A stretch of 64,000 bases of DNA from Rhodococcus sp. SMB37. Its GTDB lineage: Bacteria > Actinomycetota > Actinomycetes > Mycobacteriales > Mycobacteriaceae. The DNA lies in NCBI RefSeq assembly GCF_004345605.1, contig NZ_SLVY01000005.1:62001-126000 (forward strand). The letters run 5' to 3'. Position 1 is the first letter of the stretch. The number at the start of each line of letters is the position of its first letter. Shown piece after piece: positions 9,516-19,404 of this stretch. A program made the position numbers and the translations under genes. Below the pieces are notes generated by a model, which had not been told where the DNA came from, searched no databases, and was given only the letters and a program-made list of their open reading frames with translations.

Positions 9516-10378
9516 GTACCACGATTGTCACCACTGCCCCGATCGCCCCGGTGGGCGCGGATCGCGACAGCGCCTGGAGCGCGCTCGGCCGCGGCCGCGG
9601 TCTGGCCGGTCTGATCCTGGTCGGGATCGTGGTCCTGGCCGGAGTGCTCGCGCCGTGGCTCGCCCCGTTCGCCCCCGACCAGCAGATCCCCGGCGCCACC
9701 CTCCAGCCGCCGGGTGGCGAGCACCTTCTCGGTACGGACTCCGTCGGCCGCGACGTCCTCTCCCGCACCCTGTACGGCATCCGCATCGACCTGCTCGTCG
9801 TGTTCCTGGCAGTTCCGGTGGGTGCGGCGCTCGGTTCACTGCTCGGACTGGCCGCGACCCGGTACTACTGGCTCGACACGCTCGTCCAGCGCGCGTTCGA
9901 TCTGATCCTCGCTTTCCCGACCATCGTGCTGGCCATCGCTCTGGCGATGGTGATCGGCCCGGGGGTATGGACGATCGCCACGGTGATCGTGCTCGCCGAG
10001 ATCCCGGTGTTCGGACGGCTCATGCGGACCTCGGTGCTCACGGTGCGCCAGGCACCCTACGTCGAGGCAGCACGGTCCGTCGGGGCCGATGAGGGCTGGA
10101 TCATGCGCCGGCATATCCTCCCGAATTGCCTCGAACCACTCACGGTGCAGCTCGCGCTCGCGATGTCTGTCGGAGTGTTCATCGAAGGTGCAATGAGTTT
10201 CCTCGGTCTCGGGATCACGCCGCCCACGCCGTCCCTGGGCTCGCTGATCAAGGAGGGAACCCAGAATGCCTATCACTCACCGTTGTTCGTCGTAGGTCCG
10301 CTGGTCGTGGTGGTCGTTCTCGTCCTCGGCCTGCTCCTGATCTCGCAAGCACTGGCCGCCCGTTCGCGTCGCCGGTGA
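9512..10378 (+). CDS. ABC transporter permease, DppC type
   Basis: A 288-residue permease. A cytoplasmic N-terminal tail is followed by the first membrane helix and the conserved DppC segment HLLGTDSVGRDVLSRTLYGI. The EAA loop is EAARSVGADEGWIMRRHILPN. The start ATG 9512 overlaps the stop of the preceding permease (ATGA). It pairs with the DppB-type permease. The ATPase gene downstream has a possible GTGA overlap at 10375 but a better start at 10411. Confidence 0.92.
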   Translation: MSTTIVTTAPIAPVGADRDSAWSALGRGRGLAGLILVGIVVLAGVLAPWLAPFAPDQQIPGATLQPPGGEHLLGTDSVGRDVLSRTLYGIRIDLLVVFLAVPVGAALGSLLGLAATRYYWLDTLVQRAFDLILAFPTIVLAIALAMVIGPGVWTIATVIVLAEIPVFGRLMRTSVLTVRQAPYVEAARSVGADEGWIMRRHILPNCLEPLTVQLALAMSVGVFIEGAMSFLGLGITPPTPSLGSLIKEGTQNAYHSPLFVVGPLVVVVVLVLGLLLISQALAARSRRR

Positions 10379-10410
10379 CCCCCGCCGCACTCACCAGCAA
10401 GGACCTTCCC

Positions 10411-12033
10411 GTGACCACACCACTGCTCACCGTCTCCGGCCTCACCATCGACTTCGGAACCGGGCATCCCGCCGTCGACAATGTCGCGCTCCAGGTCGAG
10501 CGCGGCGAGGTCGTGGCGCTGGTCGGCGAATCCGGATCAGGCAAGTCCATGACCGCGCGGGCGATCCTCGGCCTCCTCCCCGAGACGGCGTCCGCAACGG
10601 GCTCGATCCTCCTGGGTGGAACCGAGATGATCGGCGCCGACGAGAGTGATCTCGAGCGACATCGCGGCTCCGACGTCGCACTGATCTTCCAGGAACCGCA
10701 GAGCGCATTGAATCCCGTGCGCCGCATAGGCTGGCAGTTGCGCGAGGCCATCCGTGCACACCGAAAGGTCTCGAAGGCAGAGTCGAGGAAGCTCGCGATC
10801 TCACTTCTCGAACAGGTCGAGATCCCCGAGCCCGCGAAGCGCGTGGACCACTTTCCCCATCAGCTCTCCGGCGGGCAGAAACAGCGTGTCGCGATCGCTC
10901 TCGCACTCGCGAACGATCCCGAACTGCTCGTCGCCGACGAACCCACGACCGCACTCGACGTCACCGTCCAGGCGGAAATCCTGGCACTGCTCGATCGTAT
11001 TCGTGAGCGCACCGGCATGGGCATCCTGCTCATCACCCACAACATGGGAGTCGTCGCCCAGCACGCCGACCGCGTCGTGGTCATGCGCAATGGAGAGGTC
11101 GTCGAGACCGACACTGCGCACTCGCTCTTCGATGCACCCGCGCACCCGTACACCCGCGCACTGCTCGCCGCTGTCCCGCGGCTGCCCGTACATGCGAGCA
11201 CCACCGTCGTCGAGAAGCCCGCCGGGGACGTCGTCCTCCAACTCGACAAGGTGGGCGTCACCTACCCCGCGCGTCGCGGTACCGAAGCGTTCCGCGCTGT
11301 CGACTCCGTCGACCTGACGGTGCACGTCGGCGAAGTGGTGGGTCTCGTCGGCGAATCCGGTTCCGGCAAGTCCACTCTCGGCCGCGTCGCGATCGGCCTC
11401 GTACAGGCGACCTCCGGGCAGGTATCCGTCGAAGGTCAGGACTTGTCGTCCATCTCCGCCACTCGGCTACGCACACTACGTCGCGACGTGGCGTTCGTGC
11501 AGCAGGATCCCGCTACCTCACTCGATCCACGGCTCTCCGTCGGGGCCAGTGTCCGGGAGCCCCTGGACGTGCATTCCGTCGGTACCCCGGCAGAACGACG
11601 GAAGCGAGTTCTCGATCTGTTCGATGCGGTGCGCCTACCGGCAGCCCTCACCGACCGTTTCCCGCATCAACTCTCCGGCGGACAGCGGCAGCGTGTCGCG
11701 CTGGCCCGCGCCCTGGCACTGACACCGCGTCTGCTCATCGCCGACGAACCCACCAGTGCCCTCGACGTGTCGGTGCAGGCCGAGGTGCTCGACCTGTTCG
11801 CCGAGATCCAGCACGAGCTTCGGTTCGCCTGCCTGTTCATCAGTCATGACCTGGCCGTGGTGCACCGGGTCGCCGATCGCGTCGTGGTGCTGCAATCGGG
11901 ATCGGTCGTCGAGGCCGGTGCGGTCGATTCCGTCTTCACCAAACCGCGCGAGCCGTACACTCGGGCGCTCATCGACGCGGTGCCGATTCCGGATCCTGCC
12001 CGCCGACACGGCGACGCCGTACTTGCCGGCTGA
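10411..12033 (+). CDS. ABC transporter ATPase with two fused nucleotide-binding domains (DppD-DppF type)
   Basis: A 540-residue protein with two ATPase domains in tandem, which energises the importer encoded upstream. Each half has Walker A GESGSGKS, and the signature/Walker B pairs are [11 protein letters not shown]...[12 protein letters not shown] and [11 protein letters not shown]...[12 protein letters not shown]. Fusion of DppD- and DppF-like halves is common in actinobacteria. GTG 10411 is chosen because AAGGA lies 8 bases upstream; GTG 10375 would add 12 residues and overlap the permease stop as GTGA. This is the last gene of the rightward block; it faces the leftward mft operon with 93 bases between. 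Confidence 0.92.
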   Translation: MTTPLLTVSGLTIDFGTGHPAVDNVALQVERGEVVALVGESGSGKSMTARAILGLLPETASATGSILLGGTEMIGADESDLERHRGSDVALIFQEPQSALNPVRRIGWQLREAIRAHRKVSKAESRKLAISLLEQVEIPEPAKRVDHFPHQLSGGQKQRVAIALALANDPELLVADEPTTALDVTVQAEILALLDRIRERTGMGILLITHNMGVVAQHADRVVVMRNGEVVETDTAHSLFDAPAHPYTRALLAAVPRLPVHASTTVVEKPAGDVVLQLDKVGVTYPARRGTEAFRAVDSVDLTVHVGEVVGLVGESGSGKSTLGRVAIGLVQATSGQVSVEGQDLSSISATRLRTLRRDVAFVQQDPATSLDPRLSVGASVREPLDVHSVGTPAERRKRVLDLFDAVRLPAALTDRFPHQLSGGQRQRVALARALALTPRLLIADEPTSALDVSVQAEVLDLFAEIQHELRFACLFISHDLAVVHRVADRVVVLQSGSVVEAGAVDSVFTKPREPYTRALIDAVPIPDPARRHGDAVLAG

Positions 12034-12126
12034 CACCTTCTCAGGACCGCGACGACGTGTAGAGGTCAGAAATAACAGTAGGTGTCGCATATTGTGAATC
12101 ACCAACCGACATTCGCGGCATCTACG

Positions 12127-14094
12127 TCAGACTCCCAACTCCAGCGCCGCACGGTCGCCTTCGAGGATCGCGGCGTGGGCCCGGCGCGGGGTCACGGCGT
12201 CGCCCACTCGCGACACGCGGATCCCGCTCTCCACCAGAGCTGTCCACATTTCGTCGACCGGTTCCTGGTGAGTCGCGACGACCACTCCGTCGACCGTGAG
12301 CACACGGGTTCGTCCGGTGGGGTGATGTGCCAGCGACACGTCGAGCCCTTCGTCGCGGACCGTCAGCCCTGTCACCGTCACGTCGGTGATCCTGTCGATG
12401 CACTTCTCGTGAGCACGACGCAGCCAGCCGTCCATGTCGAGAGTGAGGCCGAGGTCCTGGCCCACGATCATTCCGGGGGTACACACCGTCACGTCGCAGC
12501 CGCGGTCGGCGAGTAGTTCGGCGACCGACGTCGCCTCGTGGAATCCGAGATCGTCCACGACAAGTACCCGGCCCGTCGGCGCTGCACGTCCGTCGAGCAC
12601 ATCTCGCACATCGACGACCCGCGGCGACTCCCCGGCCCAACTCGGACGCTGCGGGCGCGCGCCCGTCGCAATGATCACGGCATCCGGCCGCTGGGCGCGC
12701 ACCTCGTCGGCCGTCGCGGCGACACCGGTCCGAAGATCGACACCTCGCCGACGACACTGCGCTTCGAGACTCTCCACGGCCGCGAGCAATTCGCCACGGT
12801 AGGGGGCAACCGCCGCTGTGCGGATCTGCCCACCGACCGACGTTTCCTTCTCGAACAGCGTCACGGCATGGCCCCGCTCGGCGGCGGTCGCTGCGGCCTG
12901 TAACCCGGCCGGCCCCCCGCCGACCACAAGCACCCGGAGCCCGGGCATCCGCAGCCGGGGCAGCGGCTCCGATTCCAGGCCCGCGCGCGGGTTCACGGTG
13001 CAGCCGATCCACCGCCCCAGCCCGACACGGCCGATGCATTCCTGGTTGCAGCCGATGCACGGGCGCACCTCGTCGTCGCGACCGGAGAGCGTCTTCCGGG
13101 CGAAGTCCGGATCGGCGATCTGTGCTCGCACCGCGCCGACGAGATCACACACACCGCTGGACAGGGCAGCCCGAACCTGGTCCGGTCTCGTGAAACGCCC
13201 GACCCCGACGACCGGCAGAGACACCGCGGCGCGGATCGCGTCGGGCACGAACAGGGAGTAGCCGTGCGGAGTTGCCATGGGCGCTTCGATGAGATGCAGG
13301 GTCTCGGTGGCAACTCCGACGGACGTGTTCAGGTAGTCGATGTGACCGGTGGTCTCGAGCATCCGGGCGACTCGCACGGCATCGTCGATGTCGATGCCGC
13401 CGTGAGTGCCGTCGTGCCCGCTCAATCGCACACCGACTACTGCCTCGCGGCCGACAGCGGCGCGCACTGCAGCCACGACGTCGAGCAGCAATCGCGCCCG
13501 TCCGTGAAGATCGCCGCCGTAGTGGTCGGTGCGCGGGTTGGTACCGGGTGCGAGGAACGCGCGCAGGATCGAGGCCTGCGAGCACTGGATCTCGACGCCG
13601 TCGAATCCGCCGTCGATGCATCGGCGCGCCACGTCGAAGTATCCGTCGACGAGTTCGGCGATCTCGGGTTCACCGATCACCATCGGCACTTCCCGGAACA
13701 GCGGGTCCGGATCCGTTCCCGGCGACCACAGCGGACGTGCGGTGTACATCGAGCTACCTTGTGCGCCGTTGTGATTGAGCTGCGCGAGGATTCGGGTTCC
13801 GTGTCGATGCACTGCGCTGGTGAGTCGTCGGTATCCGGGAAGCACCGCCGGATCCCACCCGCGGATCAGTTTCTCGTAGGGCCGATCCGAGGGGTGCACG
13901 GTGTGTTCCTCGGTGATGATCATGGCCGCACCGCCGCGGGCGCGTGCCTCGTAGTACGCGATGTGCTGCTCGGTAATCGTGCCGCCGGATGAGAAGTTGG
14001 TGAGGTGGGCGGGGAAGATCATTCGGTTGCGCAACGTGAACGGGCCGATCCGCAGGGTGTCCTGCGAATCGGCTCCGCCCACGTCGCGCGGCAC
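12127..14094 (-). CDS. Mycofactocin-system FadH/OYE-family oxidoreductase (first type)
   Basis: A 655-residue flavoenzyme built like 2,4-dienoyl-CoA reductase: an N-terminal OYE/FMN barrel, a 4Fe-4S cysteine cluster CIGCNQECIGRVGLGRWIGC, then an FAD/NAD(P) domain with VLVVGGGPAGLQAA. Such enzymes reduce activated C=C bonds with NAD(P)H. OYE proteins of this architecture recur beside mycofactocin genes and are thought to use or recycle the cofactor, though this is not biochemically settled. It starts at GTG 14094, 3 bases after the SDR stop, and ends the operon that begins at mftA. A paralogue lies two genes upstream (14962-16881). Confidence 0.87.
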   Translation of the reverse strand: MPRDVGGADSQDTLRIGPFTLRNRMIFPAHLTNFSSGGTITEQHIAYYEARARGGAAMIITEEHTVHPSDRPYEKLIRGWDPAVLPGYRRLTSAVHRHGTRILAQLNHNGAQGSSMYTARPLWSPGTDPDPLFREVPMVIGEPEIAELVDGYFDVARRCIDGGFDGVEIQCSQASILRAFLAPGTNPRTDHYGGDLHGRARLLLDVVAAVRAAVGREAVVGVRLSGHDGTHGGIDIDDAVRVARMLETTGHIDYLNTSVGVATETLHLIEAPMATPHGYSLFVPDAIRAAVSLPVVGVGRFTRPDQVRAALSSGVCDLVGAVRAQIADPDFARKTLSGRDDEVRPCIGCNQECIGRVGLGRWIGCTVNPRAGLESEPLPRLRMPGLRVLVVGGGPAGLQAAATAAERGHAVTLFEKETSVGGQIRTAAVAPYRGELLAAVESLEAQCRRRGVDLRTGVAATADEVRAQRPDAVIIATGARPQRPSWAGESPRVVDVRDVLDGRAAPTGRVLVVDDLGFHEATSVAELLADRGCDVTVCTPGMIVGQDLGLTLDMDGWLRRAHEKCIDRITDVTVTGLTVRDEGLDVSLAHHPTGRTRVLTVDGVVVATHQEPVDEMWTALVESGIRVSRVGDAVTPRRAHAAILEGDRAALELGV

Positions 14095-14097
14095 CGG

Positions 14098-14910
14098 TCA
14101 GACCTTCGAATTGCCCTGATCGAGCGCCATCTGGCTTCCGGTGATGGTCTTCGCGCGGTCGCTTGCGAGGAAGAGCACCGAGTCGGAGATGTCGTCGGGA
14201 TCGGCGATGGGCTTTTCGGTGAGGATCGGGACGAAGTTCGGACCCCACGACGGGTACTTCTCGAACAGCTTCAGGACGGCGACGTCGGTACCCATGGGAG
14301 TGTTCACACCGTACGGGTGGATGGAGTTCACGCGGATGTTGAACTCGCCGAGTTCTTTGGCCGCAGCCTGCGTGAGTCCGACGAGTCCGAATTTCGCTGC
14401 CGCATAGTTGATCTGGCCGGGCATCGCCTTGAGTCCTGCGACCGAGCTGACGACGATGACGGAACCGCCGTTGCCCGCCTCGATCATCGCGGGTGCCGCA
14501 GCCTTGAGGGTCTTGAACACGCCCGTGAGGTTGATGTCGATGAGCTCTTCGAACTGGTCGTCGGGCATTTCCCAGAATCGGTTCCACGTGCAGATACCAG
14601 CATTGGCCACCACCACGTCGAGCCTGCCGAACTGCGCCACGCCCTCGTCGACGACGGCTTTCAATGCGGCGCTGTCACGAACGTCGCCGATGCGGGCCAC
14701 GATCTTGCCGCCGGCTTCCTCGACCGACCGGACCGTCTCCTGGAAATCGTCCTCCGTCGCCTGCTCGTAGGTGGCGTACTCCGTGACCGGTTTCGCGACG
14801 TCGATTCCGATGATCGATGCGCCTTCGCGCGCGAACCGCAGGGCATGGTTTCGGCCCTGTCCGCGCGCAATGCCGGTGATGAAGACGACCTTTCCGTCGA
14901 ATTCGCCCAT
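14098..14910 (-). CDS. Mycofactocin-coupled short-chain dehydrogenase/reductase
   Basis: A 270-residue SDR. The cofactor loop VFITGIARGQGRNHA is the variant that marks the mycofactocin-associated SDR subfamily, whose members hold NAD(H) tightly and pass electrons to mycofactocin rather than exchanging free NAD. The catalytic serine lies in VIVVSSVAG and the Y-x3-K pair in NYAAAKFGLVG. Substrates in this family are secondary alcohols and terpenols such as carveol. It sits between the two OYE-type enzymes in the mftABCD transcript. The start ATG 14910 is supported by alignment with family N-termini. Confidence 0.9.
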   Translation of the reverse strand: MGEFDGKVVFITGIARGQGRNHALRFAREGASIIGIDVAKPVTEYATYEQATEDDFQETVRSVEEAGGKIVARIGDVRDSAALKAVVDEGVAQFGRLDVVVANAGICTWNRFWEMPDDQFEELIDINLTGVFKTLKAAAPAMIEAGNGGSVIVVSSVAGLKAMPGQINYAAAKFGLVGLTQAAAKELGEFNIRVNSIHPYGVNTPMGTDVAVLKLFEKYPSWGPNFVPILTEKPIADPDDISDSVLFLASDRAKTITGSQMALDQGNSKV

Positions 14911-14961
14911 TGCAGCCGTTCCCTTCGATGGTCGAGTAGAACCTGTTTCAGTTTCTCCAGG

Positions 14962-16881
14962 CTACAGTGTGCGGCCCAGTTCGTACCCCTCCTCGACCGC
15001 TGATCGGACGGTTCTCGGTGCACCACAGTCGCCGATACGAGGCATCCCCGGCCTAGCCCCCACAGAGCCAGGCCGCAGCGGCGTGCAGTCGACGAGCATC
15101 GCGCCCTTCACCAGGGTCGATCCGCTCGCGTGGCGGTAGTCGAGATGAACACCTTCACCATCGACCGCACACACCGCGACGTCGAGGTGTCGGGTGATCC
15201 CGGCCCGCGCGAACCGAGCATTTGCCGCAACGAGATCGCCGGTGGGTTCCAATCGGGACCCGGCGATCGGGTCGACGGTCGCGTAGTGCACCTCCGCCCC
15301 GAGCTCAGCGAGACGTTCGGCCACCGCAACGGCGATCGGGCCACCGGCCGGGTCCCACACGACCACCCGGCCCGAGGTTCGGCCGAACTTCGTCAGCGCC
15401 TCGGCTGCCGTGAGGTACCGGCCTTCACCTGTGACGGGAAACGCCGGCGGGCGGGGTTCACCACCGGCGGCGAGCACCACCACGACTCCCTGTGCAACTG
15501 CCGATTCGATGTCGGTATCGACGGTCGCCGTGCCGGTCCGAATCTCGACACCGAGGGCCCGACACCGGCCCTCGAGCCAGCTGGTGAGCGCAGCGAAGTC
15601 GGCACGCCCTTGCCCGACCGAGATCAGGCGCGGCAGGCCCCCGACACGTTCGTCCCGTTCGGCCACCACGACCCGGTACCCGCGTTCGGCGAGCATGCGC
15701 GCAGCCTCGAGACCCGCCGGCCCCCCACCGACGACCATCACGTCGCGGGCAGCCCTTGCGGGCCGAACCGGCGGTCGTGCCTCTCGACCTGCCTCGGCAT
15801 TTCCGATGCATCCGACGGTCGGGTTGCGGAAGTCCCGGACGAGGCACGCCTGATTGCATCGCACACACGGTCTCGGCTGTCGACCATCGCGGACCGACCC
15901 CACGAGATCGGGATCGGCGATCTGAGCCCGCGTCATCTCGACCATGTCGCAGATCCCGTCGAGCACGAGTGCCGCACGATCGGGGTCGACGACACTGCCC
16001 TGCAGGACCACCGGCACGGCGCCGTCGACGGCGTGGCGTATCACGCGACACAACTCGTCGTTGAACGCTTCGGGGGTGTGCGCGTCGGGCCGATAGGTCT
16101 CCGGTGTGTACAGGCCACCGCGCACGACGGTGAGCAGGTCGAGATGCGGGGCGAGATCGCGGGCCCACACGGCTGCAACATCCGGGGTGATGCCCGCCCA
16201 AGGAGCGTTCTCATCACACGACAGGCGCAGTGCCACTATTCGTTTCGTCCCGAGTTCGTTGCGAACAACGGTCAGCACCTCGCGCAGCAGGAGCAGCCGA
16301 TCGGCACCGTATGCATCCTCGCGGTGGTTGGTGAGCCCGGACAGGAACTGGCGCAGCAGCGCGGTCGGTCCCGCATCGAGTTCCACACCGTCGACATCCG
16401 CCGCGACGGCGATCGCCGCGGCACGCCGGAATCCCTCGATGAGGGCATCGATGTCCGCGCCGGTCATCTCGGCAGGAAGTTCACGGGTGGACGGATCGGG
16501 TACTCGGGACGGCGCCCAGAGAACCGACTGAGACCAGGCGCTCGACCCCTGCAGGCCACAATGCCCGAGGCCGGCGAGGACGAGAGAGCCGTGAGGCCTG
16601 CACGCAGCGACGATCCGTGCCCATCCGTCACCGCTGGCTTCCGCGAGGGGTGCGCGTTCGTAGGGGTGGTCGAGCCGGTGGACCGACGCGACCTCGGTGA
16701 CGACGATCCCGGCACCGCCACGTGCCCGCCGCTCGTAGTAGGCGACGTGACGGCCTGAGAACGACCTTTCCTCACCGAGATTCGTCTCGTGCGGGCCGAA
16801 GATCACCCTCGCCGGGGCGGTGCGTCCGGCGAGGGTGATCGGATCGGTGAGCCTGGTCGGACCGTCGAAGCCAGCGCTCAT
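14962..16881 (-). CDS. Mycofactocin-system FadH/OYE-family oxidoreductase (second type)
   Basis: A 639-residue enzyme with the same layout as the gene at 12127-14094: OYE barrel, Fe-S cysteines in CVRCNQACLVRDF...GC, and an FAD/NAD(P) domain with VMVVGGGPAGLEAARMLAERGY. Sequence identity to its paralogue looks modest, and its barrel lacks parts of the usual OYE active-site pattern, so it belongs to a distinct subfamily. It starts at ATG 16881, 23 bases after the mftD stop, and is probably co-transcribed with it. The frame is open further upstream but that part lies inside mftD. Its substrate is unknown. Confidence 0.85.
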   Translation of the reverse strand: MSAGFDGPTRLTDPITLAGRTAPARVIFGPHETNLGEERSFSGRHVAYYERRARGGAGIVVTEVASVHRLDHPYERAPLAEASGDGWARIVAACRPHGSLVLAGLGHCGLQGSSAWSQSVLWAPSRVPDPSTRELPAEMTGADIDALIEGFRRAAAIAVAADVDGVELDAGPTALLRQFLSGLTNHREDAYGADRLLLLREVLTVVRNELGTKRIVALRLSCDENAPWAGITPDVAAVWARDLAPHLDLLTVVRGGLYTPETYRPDAHTPEAFNDELCRVIRHAVDGAVPVVLQGSVVDPDRAALVLDGICDMVEMTRAQIADPDLVGSVRDGRQPRPCVRCNQACLVRDFRNPTVGCIGNAEAGREARPPVRPARAARDVMVVGGGPAGLEAARMLAERGYRVVVAERDERVGGLPRLISVGQGRADFAALTSWLEGRCRALGVEIRTGTATVDTDIESAVAQGVVVVLAAGGEPRPPAFPVTGEGRYLTAAEALTKFGRTSGRVVVWDPAGGPIAVAVAERLAELGAEVHYATVDPIAGSRLEPTGDLVAANARFARAGITRHLDVAVCAVDGEGVHLDYRHASGSTLVKGAMLVDCTPLRPGSVGARPGMPRIGDCGAPRTVRSAVEEGYELGRTL

Positions 16882-16904
16882 CTGTGTCGGGCCGAGGTGG
16901 GCGG

Positions 16905-18113
16905 TCAGATACCGAGGTCCCGGCGGAAACCCTCGGGGACGAACACGTCGTCCGGGGTGAGCTCGTGGATGGAGTTCTTCCCGAGACCCATCAGGGCGGA
17001 ACCGATTCCGCCGCTGAGGATATCGAGGACGTTCTCCACACCCGCCTGACCGTTCGCGGCGAGACCCCACAGGTAGGCGCGTCCGATGAGGACCCCCTTG
17101 GCCCCCAGCGCGAGCGCCTTGACGACGTCGCTACCGCGGCGGATACCGCCGTCGAGCAGCACCTCGACGTCCTTGCCCACTGCCTCGGCGATGGCCGGCA
17201 GCGCACGGATCGGCGCCGGGGTGCCATCGAGGTTGTTGCCACCGTGGTTGGACACCGAGATCGCGGTGACTCCGGCGTCGACGGCACGTTTGGCGTCGTC
17301 GACACGCATGACGCCCTTGAGCACGAACGGGGCGTCACCCCACTGCTCACGCAGCCAGGCGACGTCCTCCCACGTGGGCAGTGGCGTGGTCATCCACTGG
17401 CCGTACGCCCCGAAGAACGTCGGTGCGTCCCCGCCTGGGAGCGTGAGGTTCGGGGTGGTCAGGTCGGGAACAGCGCCCGTCTTGGCCCACTCGAGCAGCC
17501 ACTTGGGACGGAGGACGCCCTCGGGGCCGAACTTGACCATCGCGCCGAGGTCCATCTTCTCGGGGATCGCAGGGCTGCCCCAGTCACGTCCGTTGGAGAA
17601 CGACCAGTCGAGGGTCATGATCAGGCCCTTTGCCCCGGCTGCACGGGCACGCTCCATACGCTGGACGAGCACCTCGCGGCTGCCCACCCAGTACATCTGG
17701 AAGAACGTCTTGTCGTTGACCGCGGCGACGTCCTCGATGGATTTGCTCGCGAAGGAGCTCAGCCCCATCGCGACACCGCGGGCAGCAGCGGCCCGCGCCA
17801 CCGCGACCTCACCGTCGGGGTGCACGGCCTGCACACCGGTCGGGGAGATCATCACGGGCAGCGACACGTCCTGCCCCAGGAGGTGGGTGCCCATCTCACG
17901 TTTGTCGGACAACCCGGCAACGTGCGGAGCGAAGCCGAGTTCGCGGAACGCGGCCGTGTTGTCGTCCACCGTGAGACCGGCTTCCGACCCGGCGACCAAT
18001 GCGCCGTAGACGGACTTGGGCAGTCGTTTGCGGGCGCGCTCCTGCGCGATCGCGACCGTTTCGAACCACGGGTCCTGGGCCCACGGGTTCTTCAGCCAGG
18101 AAGGCTTGGCCAT
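16905..18113 (-). CDS. mftD: Pre-mycofactocin synthase MftD
   Basis: A 402-residue FMN-dependent alpha-hydroxy-acid-dehydrogenase-fold enzyme that oxidatively deaminates AHDP to pre-mycofactocin, creating the redox-active dicarbonyl. Visible FMN-site motifs are SPTGVQAVHPDGE, the active-site SNHGGNNLDGTPAPI, and the phosphate-binding stretch LLDGGIRRGSDVVKALALGAKGVLIGRA. Length matches the family. It lies 21 bases after mftC and is followed by OYE and SDR genes rather than by mftE. Confidence 0.97.
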   Translation of the reverse strand: MAKPSWLKNPWAQDPWFETVAIAQERARKRLPKSVYGALVAGSEAGLTVDDNTAAFRELGFAPHVAGLSDKREMGTHLLGQDVSLPVMISPTGVQAVHPDGEVAVARAAAARGVAMGLSSFASKSIEDVAAVNDKTFFQMYWVGSREVLVQRMERARAAGAKGLIMTLDWSFSNGRDWGSPAIPEKMDLGAMVKFGPEGVLRPKWLLEWAKTGAVPDLTTPNLTLPGGDAPTFFGAYGQWMTTPLPTWEDVAWLREQWGDAPFVLKGVMRVDDAKRAVDAGVTAISVSNHGGNNLDGTPAPIRALPAIAEAVGKDVEVLLDGGIRRGSDVVKALALGAKGVLIGRAYLWGLAANGQAGVENVLDILSGGIGSALMGLGKNSIHELTPDDVFVPEGFRRDLGI

Positions 18114-18134
18114 CTGAAGTGGTCTCCTCGGGAT

Positions 18135-19379
18135 CTACAGGCCTGCGAGCGGATTCTCGTCGCAGAACTTGGCTGGGGGTTTGGTGAGCAGGGTCAGGGG
18201 CACCGGCGCTGCCGGGGTGCGACGCTCGGCGCGCTTACCGGTACGTGAGTGGTCGACGCTCGACTGCGGCACGGTGCGGTCCCCTTCGAGGGCCGACTGT
18301 CCGTATCCCTGAACACATTCGGGGTCCGGTCCGTCCATGGGCAGACCCGTGAAGAACTTCGCGGCCATGCAGCCGCCGCGGCACGAATCGTAGAAGTTGC
18401 ACGACGCGCACGCGCCGGCCGACTGCGGCTCACGCAGTGAACGGAACAGCTCGGAGGTCTTCCAGACCTGCGAGAAACCACCGTCGGTGAGGATGTTTCC
18501 GGCGAGGAAGTTGTCGTGGATCGCGAACGGGCAGGCATACACGTCGCCGACCGGGTCGATCAGGCACACCACACGACCCGCACCGCACAGGTTCAGCCCG
18601 GGCAGGCCACCCCCACCGTCGGAGCCGCCGAAGGCCGACAGGTGGAAGAACGAGTCGCCGGTGAGCACTCCCTCACCGTGCGCGACAAGCCAGTCGTAGA
18701 GCTGCCGCTGCTGTTCATGGGTGGGGTGGAGGTCGTCCCACACGTCGACCGCACGACCCGACGGACGCAGACGCGTGATCCGCAGTGTCGCACCGTATTG
18801 ATCGGCGAGGGCTTTGAACTCGTCGAGCTGATCGACGTTCTGGCGGGTGACGACCACGGAGATCTTCGCGTCGCGGAAACCTGCCTCGGAGAGGTTCTCG
18901 AGGGCTCGCACGGCCATCGCGAACGACCCCGGACCGCGCACCGCGTCGTTGACCTCGGCGGTCGCGCCGTCGAGGGAGATCTGCACGTCGACGTAGTCGG
19001 ACGCGGCCAGTCGCGCGGCCACCTTCTTGTCGATCTTGACGCCGTTGGTGGAGAACTTCACGCCCACCTGGTGTGCAGTGGCGTAGTCGACGAGCTCCCA
19101 GAAATCGGAGCGCACGGTGGGTTCGCCACCCCCGATGTTGACGTAGAACACCTGCATGCGCTGCAGTTCGTCGATGATCGACTTGCATTGTTCGGTGCTC
19201 AGTTCGCGCGGATCGCGCTTACCCGACGACGACAGGCAGTGCACGCACGACAGGTTGCAGGCGTAGGTCAGTTCCCAGGTCAGGCAGATCGGGGCATCGA
19301 GGCCCTTCTCGAACTGGTCGACGAGACGACCCACCTTCGGTGGAGCAGCGGTAACGGGCGGTTCGAGCAGAGACGTCAT
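18135..19379 (-). CDS. mftC: Mycofactocin radical SAM maturase MftC
   Basis: A 414-residue radical SAM/SPASM protein that decarboxylates and cross-links the C-terminal Val-Tyr of MftA. The SAM cluster cysteines are C41, C45 and C48 in LTYACNLSCVHC. The GGGEPT SAM-binding motif follows, and the C-terminal SPASM domain contains GACASCNFYDSCRGGC for auxiliary Fe-S clusters. It is 25 bases downstream of mftB. All catalytic features expected for an active enzyme are present. Confidence 0.97.
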   Translation of the reverse strand: MTSLLEPPVTAAPPKVGRLVDQFEKGLDAPICLTWELTYACNLSCVHCLSSSGKRDPRELSTEQCKSIIDELQRMQVFYVNIGGGEPTVRSDFWELVDYATAHQVGVKFSTNGVKIDKKVAARLAASDYVDVQISLDGATAEVNDAVRGPGSFAMAVRALENLSEAGFRDAKISVVVTRQNVDQLDEFKALADQYGATLRITRLRPSGRAVDVWDDLHPTHEQQRQLYDWLVAHGEGVLTGDSFFHLSAFGGSDGGGGLPGLNLCGAGRVVCLIDPVGDVYACPFAIHDNFLAGNILTDGGFSQVWKTSELFRSLREPQSAGACASCNFYDSCRGGCMAAKFFTGLPMDGPDPECVQGYGQSALEGDRTVPQSSVDHSRTGKRAERRTPAAPVPLTLLTKPPAKFCDENPLAGL

Positions 19380-19404
19380 GGCGAATCCTTGCTGGGTCGG
19401 AACG

